Positions 12,140 through 24,578 of a DNA stretch of 64,000 nucleotides are shown piece after piece (the first letter of the stretch is position 1; each line of letters begins with the position of its first letter). This stretch comes from Basidiobolus meristosporus CBS 931.73 (Eukaryota > Basidiobolomycota > Basidiobolomycetes > Basidiobolales > Basidiobolaceae), in NCBI GenBank assembly GCA_002104905.1, contig MCFE01000033.1, positions 1 to 64,000 on the forward strand, read 5' to 3'. A program made the translations under genes and the position numbers. Below the pieces are notes generated by a model that was given only the letters and a program-made list of their open reading frames with translations, made no database searches and was not told the origin of the DNA.

Positions 12140-13794
12140 TTAGGACTCTTCGGTGGTTTTGGTATGTTGACGCCCGAATACTGATGCCCGGACTTTTTCA
12201 CACATCAGCAACTCGTCAGAATCTTGGAACAGTGTCCACATATCTGGGTCCAGCCCGGCGAAAACTTTCTCCACGCGCGATTGGAATTTCGTCAGGGTGG
12301 AGGAATAGGATTTTATCGAATCGGAGCTGTACGTGCGAGGGAAACCGAGGCCGAGTCCAAGTTTGGCTTGGCTCGCTTTCATCTTTTCAGCAATCCGTTG
12401 ACTTAACCGCGGTGTGGTCACATCTCTTATGAAGATCTTGATGATTTGTTCGGGGTACTGGCGTGCCAAACCTGCATAGAGCTCCATGTCCAGCTCGCCA
12501 GAATCTCCCACCAAAATGAATTTGCGTTCTGGGAAATCCTCAAGGATCTCGACAATGGCCTCGCGTTTGCCGACATCCGCCGGCTGCCACAATTTTCCTA
12601 TCCGATCCATTAACTTCAAATGGGCACTGCCGACTGGGAATGTGTGCTGATGAAAGAACGACTCCAGAGTAGGCAGTAATTCCCAGGGAGAATTGCTAAC
12701 GTAGTGTATAGACACGCCTTTCAACCACCAGTAATGGTATATGTTGGCCATCCCCGAAACCGAGGTCAGTTCCTTTAAAAATGTATTAGAGAGAACCGCC
12801 TTGGCTCCAAGGAAGACATCCGAGTGTTTGATAGTATCATCAATGTCCGATATCACTGAGATTCCCTCTGGTTCGATTAGATTAACATATCCATAGGATG
12901 TTTCCCCTTCAAGGTGTATGTTAGTCAGACCTTCTCCATATGTTGCTGAATTCTGACGCTTACCTAAATTCTCTGCATCCGCTCGAATTTTCAGCAGCTT
13001 TCGAACCCCTGCTGGGTCAAACAGCCCCCATGATTCCACCAAGCTACAAGGTACCGACATTGTCGTTGAGAAGTGACCGTTGATAGCTCGGGCTTGGGTG
13101 TGAATGGCGTAATCTGGCGTAGGGAGTGCGGTCTTTTCGGCGTCACCGCTAAGCATCATATGGGAGGCATGTGAAAGGCCGGCCACCGAAAGGTCAATGT
13201 CAAAATTACGGGCATTAGAAGCCATAAAGAGGCGAGCACGGGTTTCCAAGTTGAGATTGGTGTTGTGGCTTCTCGAGACACCAGCAAGCGTTCGGGCCAA
13301 ACCTGAAATGTGAGTTGGTGGGTTATGGTACGCTGACAAGGCGATGGGAAAAGGGAGTCAAGGACCGACCTAGCATGAGTTTTTTCTTTCTATTCCCTTT
13401 GACCGAGAAGGCCCAGCCTCGCACTCGAATATTCCAAGTGGGTTCCCCGTTTTCATCTTAGTTTTGTTAGAATGGAGGGATGGACGAAAGTATAGTGGGT
13501 GAGAAACGTACCTATCCCGCGCTTGGCGTAAGTAGGGAATACCAGACACTCTCGTTTCAAGCGAGAGAGTATTTGCTCCTGTCCCTCGCCACCTTCCTTC
13601 CCAACACTTGTAGCAATATTCGGTGCGGAGCCTGTGTTGTGCCAGGTTTGAAAACCGGATACATAAGCGGGTGAGTCGATGGCGCGCATGTTGGATTCCA
13701 GTGGGAACGTAGAAGAGCGCTTTGGTCTACTTGTGGAAGGTGGTTTCTCGATGGTTGAACCAATGGAGTCTACCTGCTCAGCCTGGATTTCCAT
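12140..13794 (-). CDS. app1: App1-like phosphatidate phosphatase (DUF2183)
   Basis: App1 is a Mg2+-dependent phosphatidate phosphatase of cortical actin patches that links lipid turnover to endocytosis. Exons on the minus strand are 13794-13512, 13456-13370 and 13302-12140; the sum is 1533 nt, or 510 residues. The N-terminal part has the family motifs VFPTYAKR and WNIRVRGWAF, which are recovered only by joining the small middle exon. The C-terminal DUF2183 domain carries the catalytic DxDxT as SDIDDTIK, then SNSPWEL and FILVGDSGELD. The intron 2 donor reads GTCGGT. The start at 13794 (MEIQ) was chosen because the frame upstream to 13845 looks like 5' untranslated sequence and lacks an earlier ATG. 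It shares patch biology with the Sla1-like gene of this window, but they are far apart and need not be linked. Confidence 0.9.
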
Positions 13795-14538
13795 GTTGTG
13801 CTCAGATAGACGGAGAATTATGTATATATATGTGTGAAAGGGCAATAGACCAGACGAAGGGCGTTAATAAACAAAAGCTCAATTATGTCGGAAACAAAAG
13901 TATAATTATATAGTTATTCGCACCCTAATAAAAGTAGGATTCAGAAAGAGCGAAAGAAAGAATGGAATCAGTGAGGAGTACAAATGGGATATTTTTAGCA
14001 GATGCAAGTTGAGCATTCATGGAGATTATATGCAGAATATAGCCCTTGCTACCAAATCTAGTTTGGAGCAAAGCTTAATGAGCTAGGCACCATCACATTC
14101 GACTCGACCTCAATTCAACCATCGTGACACTCACCAATTTCATTACTCGATTTCCTTACTGGGCACCCTTTTCGAATTCATTTCACCCATTCTCGATTTC
14201 ATTACTCAAGCAGATGTATGTGCTACAAAACCCAAAATGCAATGATCAGTGATTTCATGGCTTCCCACTCCAATAGGATCGAGAGTTGCAGAACAATCAC
14301 GAAGTCCTAGCTATAGCACTCTATTGGCCGACTTTGAATCGCACACAATGGGGAAGGCGCCTAACAACCTGATTCAAGCCTCGAGGGTGGTAAACATTGG
14401 AGCATGAATGCGCATCCAAGACATCACTAGCCACCATCAAAACCTTATGATGGCGCACCCGTAGAAAACCATGTACCAAGAGAATATAGAATAACCTGGA
14501 GTGCTTAGGGTGGGGTTTATTACAATGCCCTGTCCAAA
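13795..14538. other. intergenic region between app1 and CWF19L2
   Basis: It contains the app1 promoter, including a TATATATA tract near 13821-13828, and the 3' flank of the CWF19-like gene. No other gene was seen. Confidence 0.5.
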
Positions 14539-16692
14539 CTACTGGCTGTCTAACATCTTCGTCCAATCCCAAGGCTTCCACTGTTTCAAAAAGTCCGCTA
14601 CTCTGCGATGGCTTTCTTGTTGATGGATGCGTTTGGGGCGGCGATATAGGTTGGGAGGAACCTCGCACATCCCTGCGATTACTTCTTTTCCAAACCACTT
14701 GGGAAAATCCTTGTCATCCTCGATCACGTGGCCGTAGCCCTTATCAGGAGTGAACCATACATGGAAGAATGGTAGATTCCCAGTGAGTGAGCGCCTGAAT
14801 CCATTTTTGGAGGTGTCAATCAGCTTTTTGTGCTGGGTCCATTCGGCTTCACAAGATAAAATGGCCTCTCTGAAGTAGGCAGGTGCATCTTCATACAAGT
14901 CCCAAGAGATGGGGATACATTCGATCACTGTGTGTTTATGCCAATTCAAATTCATGACGGTTTCCATGAATAGCACCCCTTTGTTGTCGTTTGCATGCAT
15001 TTGGATTAAGCATTTCATGAAGTTGCGAATCTCGTCCCAAACATCATCTTCACACTCGAGGGTGCTAAGGGAATGCTGTGTTGGTACGATCAAGCAGTGG
15101 CCTGGCACTAGCTCCTCGTGGTTGGGAAGAGCCAAATACGTCTTGACGCCCAACGATACAACGGGCACGTTGGGTGGACTGGATTCGCGGTAGCAGTAGT
15201 CGCACTTGTCGAGCGCAGACTGAGATTTCTTGTAATCATGGATCGCAAAATCCCGCTTCTGCGAATCAGTCATCTTCTTGAATTTGGCCATTTTGTCAGC
15301 GTTTTCATCCATGTAATCGATGTCATCTTTGTATGCCGTATCACGTGAGATCCGTTTGGCAAGCTCCATATCCATGTTTCGTGAATTTCCGTAACGTTCC
15401 TCCTTGAGCATTGCGGCAACATCTATGGTATCCTCCGATTCATGCTTCTTTCGCTTGTTTCCAGGGAGTGGTCTGGATGATGTACCTATATCTAGCATAC
15501 GTCCCCGGCTGTCGAACGTGGGCAATACTACGACATCCTTTTGAGCTTCAGAGCCCGTGCTAGCAGAATTAGCGGCCCTTGCCTTTTCAAACTCATACTG
15601 ATCCTCAAGTTCATCGGCATTGGGCATATTCATTAGTCTAGCCTTCATGGCCTGTGACTTGAGCTTGTTCAGCTCATTTTGCGATAATGTAGGAGGATGC
15701 GTGTTGTTGCTGGTTGTATTTGTAGGGGAGTCATGGGTCTTCCTGGCCGCATTCTTGAGTTTGGAGAGTTCGTCTTCGCGCTTTTTGCGGTTGTAATAAT
15801 CGACAATATAGTTTGCACGCTTCTTATTATCTCTTCTGTCCAGAATCTCTCGTTCTTGAAGAACACGCTCGAACTCCTCGATAGACTAATGGTTTCCTTG
15901 TAAATACTTGTTCATACTGGGTGGAATATATGAGAAACGAACCCCAAACTGATCAAAGCCTAACCGCTCCATAGGAATGTCTTCTTCCTGTGATCTTTCT
16001 ACTATACGCTTCAATTTTGCCATTCTCCAAGTTGAGCCGGAGTCTCCAATCTCAAACTCTTTTTTCTCTACAGATTCACTCTTTAGAATGATGTGGCCGA
16101 TTGCTATACACATATTTTGCTTGATAGATACCTTCTTCGGGGTATTCATCCACGTGTCTACCCTCCTTCAGATAGACGTTAAGCTCACGTTCACTCACAG
16201 CCGGCTAAATTCGAAGCTGTCAATTGCTTACTGCTCTTGGTTCAATCAACTTTTGCCACATACCTGCTCTATAGCTTTCCTACGCTCTTCGTCACGTTCT
16301 TTTCTCTTTCTGTCTAATTCACTTCTACGACTCTCACCACTGCCTCCAGTAAATACAAACTCCTCAAACCCAGGTACTTCCTCCATCCAAGAATGTCGAG
16401 GGGCCACAGTTGAGCCGATATTTTCGGCCATTTCGCTTGTGCTTGCATTTATGGCAGGTGCGTTTGAGGCGGCAGAGGGTTCGATGTGTACAGGCTCTTT
16501 CTCAACCCAGATCATTTCCGACTCGCTTACTTCATCCTCTTTTCGTTCGGGATCTGCGGAAGACCTTCTATGTTTTTTATGTTCCCTAGAATGGCGATCT
16601 TTTCGGTGCTTCTTGGATTTATGCTCCCTTTCATAATCCCGATCTTTCTTATGCTTCTCCTTGCTATGCTTGTGTCTATGACCGTCACTCAT
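14539..16692 (-). CDS. cwf19: CWF19-like protein (CWF19L2 type)
   Basis: This is a spliceosome-associated protein of the Cwf19/Drn1 family, implicated in intron-lariat turnover and late splicing complexes. Exons are 16692-16264, 16204-16132, 16067-15943 and 15885-14539; the sum is 1974 nt, or 657 residues. The N-terminus is rich in Lys, His, Arg and Glu (HKHSKEKHKKDRD). A charged middle contains SSWRM-like (GSTWRMAKLKR) and LGFDQFG stretches. The C-terminus has the CwfJ N domain beginning CDYCYRE and ending with NLNWHKHTVIECIP and the CwfJ C domain with LPFFHVWF and FPKWFGKE. Intron 3 has a GTTCGT donor. The length and domain order match the family. Confidence 0.92.
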
Positions 16693-16998
16693 TTAATCAA
16701 CACTATTATGATAGAAACCAAACTACTTTGGGGGATTATTTATGGTGTAAAGTGGTAAGTTGGTGGGGAGTATTCTTTCGTGTTCAGTATTGTTTGATGG
16801 CAAGCACCTTGGTGAATCTTATTCAGTGTTCTTTATTTTCTAGGTATCCTCAGATTGTAAGGCAATTTTATGCATCAAGTTATACCAGTTATTGCAATTC
16901 TGAATTAGTATGGAAAATGGATAATTTTGTTTGTTTACTTCCATTTAGAATCAATATATTCAACTTCACGTCAGCTAGATGCTCTTTCTTGAAGAGTG
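16693..16998. other. divergent promoter region between CWF19-like and GCP3 genes
   Basis: The 306 bases separate two divergent start codons; no other feature was seen. Confidence 0.5.
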
Positions 16999-19900
16999 AT
17001 GGGTATGCAAGCTATACAGTCTAAAGAAGATCTTATAGTAAAGAGCCTACGGGAATTGGTTTCCTTGTATGTTCCAGAGGATCGTCACTCCGCCAATTCT
17101 CGAACTTTCAGGCTCTGTACTCGTTTGTTAGGAAGGTACTGGCTTTACTGCAGCCTTCCACAAACATTATTTACAAATTGGTTGACTTGGTTTTTTACTT
17201 CTTTCGATATTCTCTTCAACAGCCGACTCTCTGGGAGCTCTTTAAATGACACATATGTAGCCGAAAAAATGCGACGAAAGGGTTGGGTTACATAATTCAT
17301 TTCGGATCAAGTCTCGTTTTTACTAACGTTTTATAAAGTGGCTAATCTTGGGGACAACCAAAAAGCATTAGAGTTAAATAGGCTATTGAATCTCTTTGCA
17401 TCACGAGTACGCCAACCTTTCATCCCATTCTTAACTTATAGTCTGTCTGTTAACCATATCTATAGCTAGAGGTTTCCCGTAAGAGCGAGCTTCTAGGTTT
17501 CCTGCAATTAGTTAGCGAGCAATCTGATTTAGATGATCCGCCAGTATTTCAGTCCATGGTGATCATCTTGATAGTTTTCTAGCGATTCTTTTTGATGGAG
17601 ACTAAACAATTTCGTTATCGACAGAGTATCCCAAGACCATCACTACCGGTGAACAAGCATTCCGTTACTGCACCCGAAGAATCTTACATGTCCAACAATA
17701 CAGTGCGTCCAGCAAGCTCTTTCGATAACTTCAGCCAAAGCTTGTCGAACGCACTTTCTTCGGAGAAAAATAATACTTCGCAGTCAATGGGTAGCAGTGC
17801 TTCACCTCGCTCACGTACAACGCTAGCAACTAAACATTTCATAGTCCCAAACCTAGATCAGGATCACATATCTGAACCGCTACTCCTCCGCGATATTATC
17901 TTCGTCATGCAAGGAATCAGCGGTAGTTATCTAAAGTATGATACAGAGAGAGCTTCATTTGATCTTGACGATAAGGTTCGATAGCATTTTTCAAGCTGAC
18001 TCGAAGGAAAATTCTCATCAGAGCGTAATTATAGGTATCGGTGCCATATTCTTGGCGTAAGATTACTGAGAAGATCTGCAAGATTGGGTTGCTTTGCGTT
18101 GATGTTCAGAACTATATCAAGGAAAACGTAGATACATATGGTGGACTGGTTCAACAGGTGCGAGACTCGACTTCTGATCTTTCCCACCTAGTAGACAGTT
18201 ATTCTGATTATCATTCTCAAGAGCCTATGCTCAGCCTTACAGAAAGAGCTTTCCGAATACTATAAATTAGTGGCCGTATTGGAGGCTCAGTTGCCCAAGT
18301 CTTCCCAAGACGCTAGCGACAACAACTCAGCCAAGGGATTAACTTTACAACGTCTATACATGTGGACGCGTCAGCCATACCTCAGATTACAGCTGATGTG
18401 GATGTTGATCAAGTCATGTAAAGGTATCTTGAGGTCGAAAGGGGTTTTTTGGTGCTGGCTAATCACCGTGCGTTTGAACAGGGTTTGTTGGAGGAGAGCT
18501 TGTTTCAAGAATCTTTTCCTTCGGGGATCATGGAGACCCATTTGTACAGCAGTTCATCAATCAAATTCTTGACAGTGTAAGTAGGCTTACTGTTTGTATC
18601 GACCAGCAATCCAACTTATCCTTGGAACTAGGTTTCCCGTCCATTCTTTCATATGCTCCACCGGTGGATCTATGAAGGGGAACTAGAGGACCCATATGGC
18701 GAGTTCTTTGTAGCCGAGTCCGATTTTACTGAGCAGGATTTATGGCAAAAGAAGTACACCATGAGAGCGAACATGATTCCAGAGTTTATTAATAATGGAC
18801 TAGCCAACAAGGTTTGTGCGGCTATGCTAGCTGTGTTTCAGCCGTATGGTACTAAGGTTGTATCGCTAGATTTTTTCAATTGGTAAATCCCTCAACTTCA
18901 TCCGCCACAGCTGTCACGAGGAGATCTTGTTGAATAGCCAAACGGAGGCTAGTACCACCGAGGGTTCGTTGTTTCCATCCTCGAACGCCGTTATAAGCAA
19001 AGTGGATTAACATTACGTAGACCTCAAGTATAGTGATATGGCGCTCATCGAATCACGCATCGATCAAACATACGATTTAATCAACACGAAGATACTTGAG
19101 GTGCTGTTCGATAAATTCAAGCTCGAAACACAGCTTCTTGCCCTCAAGCGTTATGTGTTCTTATATCAAGGAGATTTCGCCCATTATCTAATGGAGTCCA
19201 TCATGTAAGCCACTTTCTCTGCTTGCAGCTAATTGCAGCCAATTGACGGCAACGCATCAATACAGGCCTGAGCTGTCAAAGCCCATCGCGTCCATCTACG
19301 CACACAATCTATCTTCTATACTCGAAGGTGCCATCCGTGGCTCGAATGCCCAGTACGAAGATCCGGATATTCTTCATCGTTTGATCGCCGAGGTTTCCAA
19401 GGTATGAGCTATTGCAACCTTACGCAGCGATTTCAGATATTGATGCATAATAGGATGACGGCGAATCGGAGGGAGACGGGTGGAATAGCTTTAATCTTAC
19501 TTATTATGTTGATTCGCCCGTTAGTACCATCCTCACCAAACAAGCATTGGAGCAATACTCCAAGATCTTCAAATTCCTGTGGTCTCTCAAACGAGTGGAG
19601 TACACGCTAAACGCCGGATGGCGTCGACAGATCACCGCTACACACACACATAGGAAAAAATCTGGTTTGTGATTTCGTGGATTCTCGTTTCCCAGCGAAT
19701 GTTAACCCGGACCATAGAAATTCGAACCGAGTTCCAACAAAGCTACCTTGTCTGTGAAGAAATGCTTCACTTTATCTATCAATTCCAGTGCTACGTACAA
19801 TTTGAAGTGCTGGAATGTTCTTGGGATGAGTTGCAACAGTTTGTGCAGAAGAAATCGGGGGATCTTGATTCCCTGATCAATGCACATTACGCTTATCTAA

Positions 19901-20451
19901 ATAGAATAATGAACCGGCTTTTCCTCGAATCCTCACAAGTAAGTTTGGGTCTGCCATTGCATGAACCGGAATAATTGCGTCTAAATGTCATTCCAATTCC
20001 AGTCGGCCATGTTGAGACTGCTCAATCAAATATTTGAAACGATGCTTCAATTCCGCCTTGTTCAAGTAGGTTCTCGTTGAAAGCTTTCGGTGACAAGGGG
20101 CTAATAACAGCTGCTTTAGGATAAACTTTACAGATATACACAAACTACCCTTGACCCTGGAAGATCAACATTGAATCTTTCCGATGACGATTCGGACCTG
20201 GCTTTGGAAGATGAAGAATTGCTTCCCATCCGTGCTGAGCTGTTTGAAGTTTCCCACATATTCAAGGTAAGATTAGGCTACACGTCCAAGTTGCAGCAGT
20301 ATGGCATATTGATTGCTTTTTAATTGCCAAGGAACAAATCTCTTCACTTATCGAGAATCTGTCCAATCGTCATGATGAATATTTGAAATCGTTGAGATTG
20401 CGATTAGACTTCAACGAATTCTATTACAAAGATATGGTGAAGCCTTATTAG
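16999..20451 (+). CDS. spc98: Gamma-tubulin complex component 3 (Spc98/GCP3)
   Basis: GCP3 builds the gamma-tubulin small complex that nucleates microtubules at the spindle pole body. The gene is split into about a dozen exons with introns near 55-70 nt; I joined most by frame and homology but not every boundary. Recognisable blocks in order are an N-terminal NDTYVAEKMRR stretch, the entry to Grip1 (LLRDI-like sequence near 17890), LSEYYKLVAVLEAQL near 18250, RLYMWT, VSRPFFHMLHRWIYEGEL, DPYGEFFVAE, the IGKSLNFIRHSC block near 18890, RYVFLYQGDFAHYLM, WSLKRVEYTLNAGW, and a C-terminal block ending YYKDMVKPY. An apparent in-frame stop near 19008 falls inside an intron that starts GTTCGT after 18960 and has a good GATTAAC branch site. 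The start at 16999 opens MGMQAIQSKEDL. Confidence 0.88.
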
Positions 20452-20885
20452 ATTCCATGGTTGACCCCCTAGCTGTCACCCCACCTGAATTTTCAATAGT
20501 CAACGTAAATAGGTAAATTCATAAACATGCCTATTTCCCCTTAGACCTGGTTTAATGCTTGTAGACTCCCAACTGATAATAAACTGTGCTACAAGAAGGA
20601 TTATGGTTCAGATCCACGCAGTACATGAGTCACTAGTCAGCAAATCTAGCATTTTAGCATCCTTCCATTCTAAGCTTCTAAGCCACATTCATACAAACTG
20701 CAGGTATTTTCCTGTACTAAATTAGCGCAGAATTGAAAAATACCCGTTTGTGTAAAACATTTAATGCCCTCCTCCCATCCAATCAAATCAGAATAAGGAA
20801 GTCATTGACGTATCTCTTCCCTGCTCTTTTTATCTGTCCTTGGTCAGTGAGAATTGTTGAACTTGGTTTTCTATCACGCAAGACA
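20452..20885. other. intergenic region, promoter of eIF3b
   Basis: It holds the 3' flank of GCP3, with AATAAA near 20577, and the eIF3b promoter. No gene was seen. Confidence 0.5.
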
Positions 20886-23328
20886 ATGCCACCACAAGTA
20901 CTTGATCCACGAAATCTTCCAGAGTCTGAAGAGGCCATTGACTTCTCCGACATCGAAGCCAAGTATGCCGTCGACGACGAAGATGGCTTTGAAAACATCC
21001 TTGTCGTAGACAACATCCCAATTGTTGACGAAGCAAAAGAGGATAAATTACTGAAAGTCATCCACAAGATCTTCAAGTCCGCAGGTATCAACCTCAGAGA
21101 AGGCTCCATCTTCATGCCTCAGGCGGTCGACCCCAAGTCTGGCAAGAAGAAATCAAAAGGGTATAGTTGTGCCGATTTTTGTTATGCTACAATTGTTTCG
21201 CTGGCTAACCATACAAAAGTTTCTTGTTTGTCGAGATGGATAATGCAGAGAAAACTTCGTTGGCTATCAAGAATCTGAACAATTACGCTATGGATAAAAC
21301 CCACGTCCTGTCGGTGAATAAGTTTACCGATATTGAGAAATATGCCACCTTGGAGGACGAGTATAAAGAACCGGAGATTGAAGCCTTCGACGAGAAAGTA
21401 AGTGTTTCTTAACTACTGCTACTGTCCATTAGTTTTCGGTTGTATTGGTGCTGATGCCTACCTCTCAGGAACATTTGCGTTCATGGCTGGCAGATCCTCA
21501 GGCACGCGATCAATGGGTGATGTACAGAGGTGAAGAAGTCAGTATATACTGGAACAAAAAAGCTGAAGCGCCCGAACACGTTCACAGTAGACCAGTGAGT
21601 AACTCACTAATATTCCATCCCTCTCAAGAAGCCTGGTTACTCACCAATGAAAACCCTTGTTTGTAGAACTGGACGGAGACTTATGTGCAATGGTCACCTT
21701 TAGGTTCCTATCTTGTTACCTTCCATCGTCAAGGAATTGCGCTTTGGGGTGGTGAAAGTTGGAGCAAGATTGTTCGATTTGTCCATCCAGGTGTAAAGTT
21801 GATCGATTTCTCGCCCAAAGAAAATTACCTCGTGACCTGGAGCAATGAGCCCATTACTCTAAGCGCTTCAGTAAGCAATGCCTCACTTCCTTTCGGCCCC
21901 GAAGATGAGGGAAATCAAGTCTTGGTATGGGACGTCAAGACCGGTGAGCTCTTGCGCTCTTTTCCCAATATATCCACCAGTGGGGATAGAAGTGGACCAA
22001 CCAAGATCAACTGGCCAATGTTCAAATGGTCGTCCACTGAGAAATACTTTGGCAGAGTCACGCCAGGCCAAATGATTTCTGTTTATGAAGTACCCGGCAT
22101 GGGATTAGTCGACAAGAAAAGTATTAAAATCGACGGGGTTCTTGATTTCGAGTGGGCTCCGGCGGGACGGCAAAAGCCCAATAGCCAGAAACCGGCGAAT
22201 GATATTCTTGCATACTGGACACCAGAGGTTGGGAACCAACCCGCCAGAGTCACGCTGCTAAACTTCCCTAGCAGGCAAATCATTCGAACCAAGAACTTGT
22301 TCAACGTCAATGGATGCAAACTTCACTGGCACCCTCACGGACACTACCTTTGTGTCAAGGTTGACCGACATACTAAGACCAAGAAGTCCTCCTTCACCAA
22401 TCTGGAGATCTTCCGAGTGGTAGATAAGGACATTCCAGTGGACGTTGTTGAGGTACCCGACGCAGTCATCGCGTTTGCATGGGAGCCAGCCAGCGAGCCC
22501 AGATTCGGCATCATCTCTACTGCTGACACCAGTACCACTGCAGCCGGGCAATCCGGAACTGGAACCACTGCCAATACGCCTAGAACCAGCGTTAGCTTTT
22601 ACAAATTGGAAAAAGGCAAAGGTAAATTGGCCACGACAGAGTTCAAGCTGATCAAGACACTTGAGCGCAAGACCACCAACGCCTTAGTATGGTCACCACG
22701 TGGACGCAACCTTGTTCTGGCAACACTTCGTACCCAAACCACTTGGGATCTCGAGTTCTACGACATGGATTTCGAGCCGGTGGAAACCAAAAAAGAGCAA
22801 ACTGGGAATGTCAACGATCCAGCCGCATACATTAACCTGCTTTCTACTCAGGAGCATTACGGAGTAACTGACATCGAATGGGATCCAACTGGTAGATATG
22901 TCTTGACTAGCGCTAGTATGTGGAGACACACCATGGAAAATGGTTTCATGCTTTGGGATTTCAAGGGGAACATGCTATTCAAAAAGGTTCTAGACAAATT
23001 CAAGCAAATCTTGTGGAGACCTAGACCCAAATCCCTTCTGAATGCCGAGCAGAAAAAGAAGATCCGCAAGAACCTGAAAGATTACTCGCGAGAGTTCGAT
23101 CAGGAAGATCTTTCTTCGCAGAATGCCGTTTCGGCCGCAGTCATAGCCCAGCGCCGTAAACTCAACGAAGATTGGTATTCTTGGAGAAGACGCGCCGAAG
23201 CGGAGCTTGCTGAAGAAAGAGCCAAGAGCGGCAAATCTTTGGCTAACATTGATACCAAGAATTATGAAACGATTGAGGAGTGGATTGAAGAGGTCATTGA
23301 GGAGACCGAAGAAGTGCTTGACGAGTAA
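20886..23328 (+). CDS. PRT1: Translation initiation factor eIF3 subunit b
   Basis: eIF3b (yeast Prt1) is a core scaffold of the eIF3 complex on the 40S subunit. Exons are 20886-21160, 21220-21397, 21469-21594 and 21667-23328; the sum is 2241 nt, or 746 residues. An acidic N-terminus is followed by an RRM (ILVVDNIP as RNP2-like, FLFVEMD as RNP1-like, the latter split by intron 1). A long WD-type beta-propeller follows, with WSPLGSYLVTFHRQGIALWGG, MFKWSSTEKYF and VTDIEWDPTGRYVLTS. The C-terminal helical region, rich in Arg and Glu, is the eIF3i/g-binding tail. ATG 20886 (MPPQVLDPR) was chosen; the open frame upstream reads like leader sequence. A poly(A) signal lies at 23377. Confidence 0.96.
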
Positions 23329-23376
23329 TCCACGCTCTGGATTACGCCTTGTGTTCTGAATTTTCTCAGCGTTTTA

Positions 23377-23382
23377 AATAAA
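23377..23382 (+). terminator. poly(A) signal of eIF3b
   Basis: AATAAA lies 49 bases after the eIF3b stop codon, in the short convergent gap before the kappa-GST-like gene. Confidence 0.5.
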
Positions 23383-23502
23383 GTAAATTCCGTGAAGGAT
23401 ACCAACGAGGCTGATTGACTTTCAGTGACTTTATTATGATTGTGTGATGCGGAGGACGAATCCGATGGAACTTTTCGGTTCATATCGGTTGTTCTTGTGT
23501 TC

Positions 23503-24177
23503 TTAAAGTTTGATTTGGAGCCCTTTTAATGTCGCATTACATCTTCTTTTAGTTTCTTCGTTATCCAGAGGATCCATGCCTTGCAATGTCTCCATTACAT
23601 ATGGAAGTTGGTCACATCCCCAGAACACTTGGCCGTCGACTACCATACTAGGGACCCCAAAAACACCCGCTTCCAGTGCCTCCTGGACATTCTTTTCCAA
23701 TTCTGCTTTAGCCTGTTCCTCACTGCTACCCGGGGCGTCGAAGCCTTTACTTGTCAGAAAAGTGTTCAGCTCCTCCTTGTTGGATAGGTTGACAAAGCTC
23801 TCGTTAGGGTTCCACGTAACATTAAACAACGCTTCCACCAAATCGTTTTGCCTGTCCCCCGCTGCCGCATATACTGAGGCCCTCAGAGCATAAATCGAGT
23901 TGAACGGATGTTGCGGAGGAAATTGAAAAGGAATGCTGTTCATAGAGGAATGTCTATAAGCGTCTTTTACGATCCACTTCTGTTTGGCCTTGTTGCTGAT
24001 CGGAGGTGGTTGCTTCCAATGTTGGAGGATGTTAAAGAGGAACACGGGCTTCAGCTCGAGCTTGTGTTTGCTGCCACGCAAGAGATTTTGAAGGTTCTTA
24101 TAAGCCAAGTAGGAATAGGGGGAGACATAGTCAAAGTAAAAATGGATGACTTTTCCGCTGGAGGTTTTGGTGGCCAT
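23503..24177 (-). CDS. HCCA isomerase / kappa-class glutathione transferase-like protein (DsbA fold)
   Basis: The 224-residue protein is an intronless single exon with a thioredoxin-like DsbA fold. It opens with VIHFYFDYVSPYSYLA, in which the SPYS serine replaces the CxxC of true DsbA proteins and is the catalytic position in 2-hydroxychromene-2-carboxylate isomerases and kappa GSTs. The conserved GVFGVPSMVVDGQVFWGCDQLP block with the cis-proline follows near the C-terminus. Likely roles are glutathione-dependent isomerisation or detoxification in mitochondria or peroxisomes; the substrate cannot be read. No clear targeting peptide is visible. It is convergent with eIF3b and divergent from the Nudix gene. 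Confidence 0.88.
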   Translation of the reverse strand: MATKTSSGKVIHFYFDYVSPYSYLAYKNLQNLLRGSKHKLELKPVFLFNILQHWKQPPPISNKAKQKWIVKDAYRHSSMNSIPFQFPPQHPFNSIYALRASVYAAAGDRQNDLVEALFNVTWNPNESFVNLSNKEELNTFLTSKGFDAPGSSEEQAKAELEKNVQEALEAGVFGVPSMVVDGQVFWGCDQLPYVMETLQGMDPLDNEETKRRCNATLKGLQIKL

Positions 24178-24578
24178 GTTGAAGTTGTTGCTATTCTGAC
24201 TGTAGCGGACTGTGCGTGCTTAAAAGCCACCAAACAAGTTATTTTTAGAAATTACGAGTACAGCAGAACTGGCCATGCTGTTGGTGGGAATATTACTCAT
24301 AACGTGGCTGCATTCGAATCCTATGATGCTTAGTAATGGCGAGTTGCTTTGACATCACTTGACACAGGCGATCAAGATGTCGTCTGCGTGATCCAAGCCA
24401 TCCAAACACAAGAAAGCCAGAAATCCATCGCTATAGATAGTAATTTACCACATACCTAACTAGCCAAACAATAGTCTGGAAATCCATGATTTCTGACCTG
24501 GCTGCAGTAAATAGTAGCATTCTTGATACAAATTCCAATTTCCAAAATTTTGTTACTTGAAATAGAATACTAAATCCC
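24178..24578. other. divergent promoter region
   Basis: It separates the kappa-GST-like gene (minus) from the Nudix gene (plus). No other gene was seen. Confidence 0.5.

Noticed and set aside
18960-19020. In-frame stop codon in GCP3
   Set aside because: It falls inside a well-formed intron (GTTCGT donor, GATTAAC branch site, TACGTAG acceptor), and splicing restores the conserved reading frame.
24051-24333. Plus-strand frame overlapping the start of the kappa-GST-like gene
   Set aside because: It is antisense to a conserved coding region and has no motif of its own.
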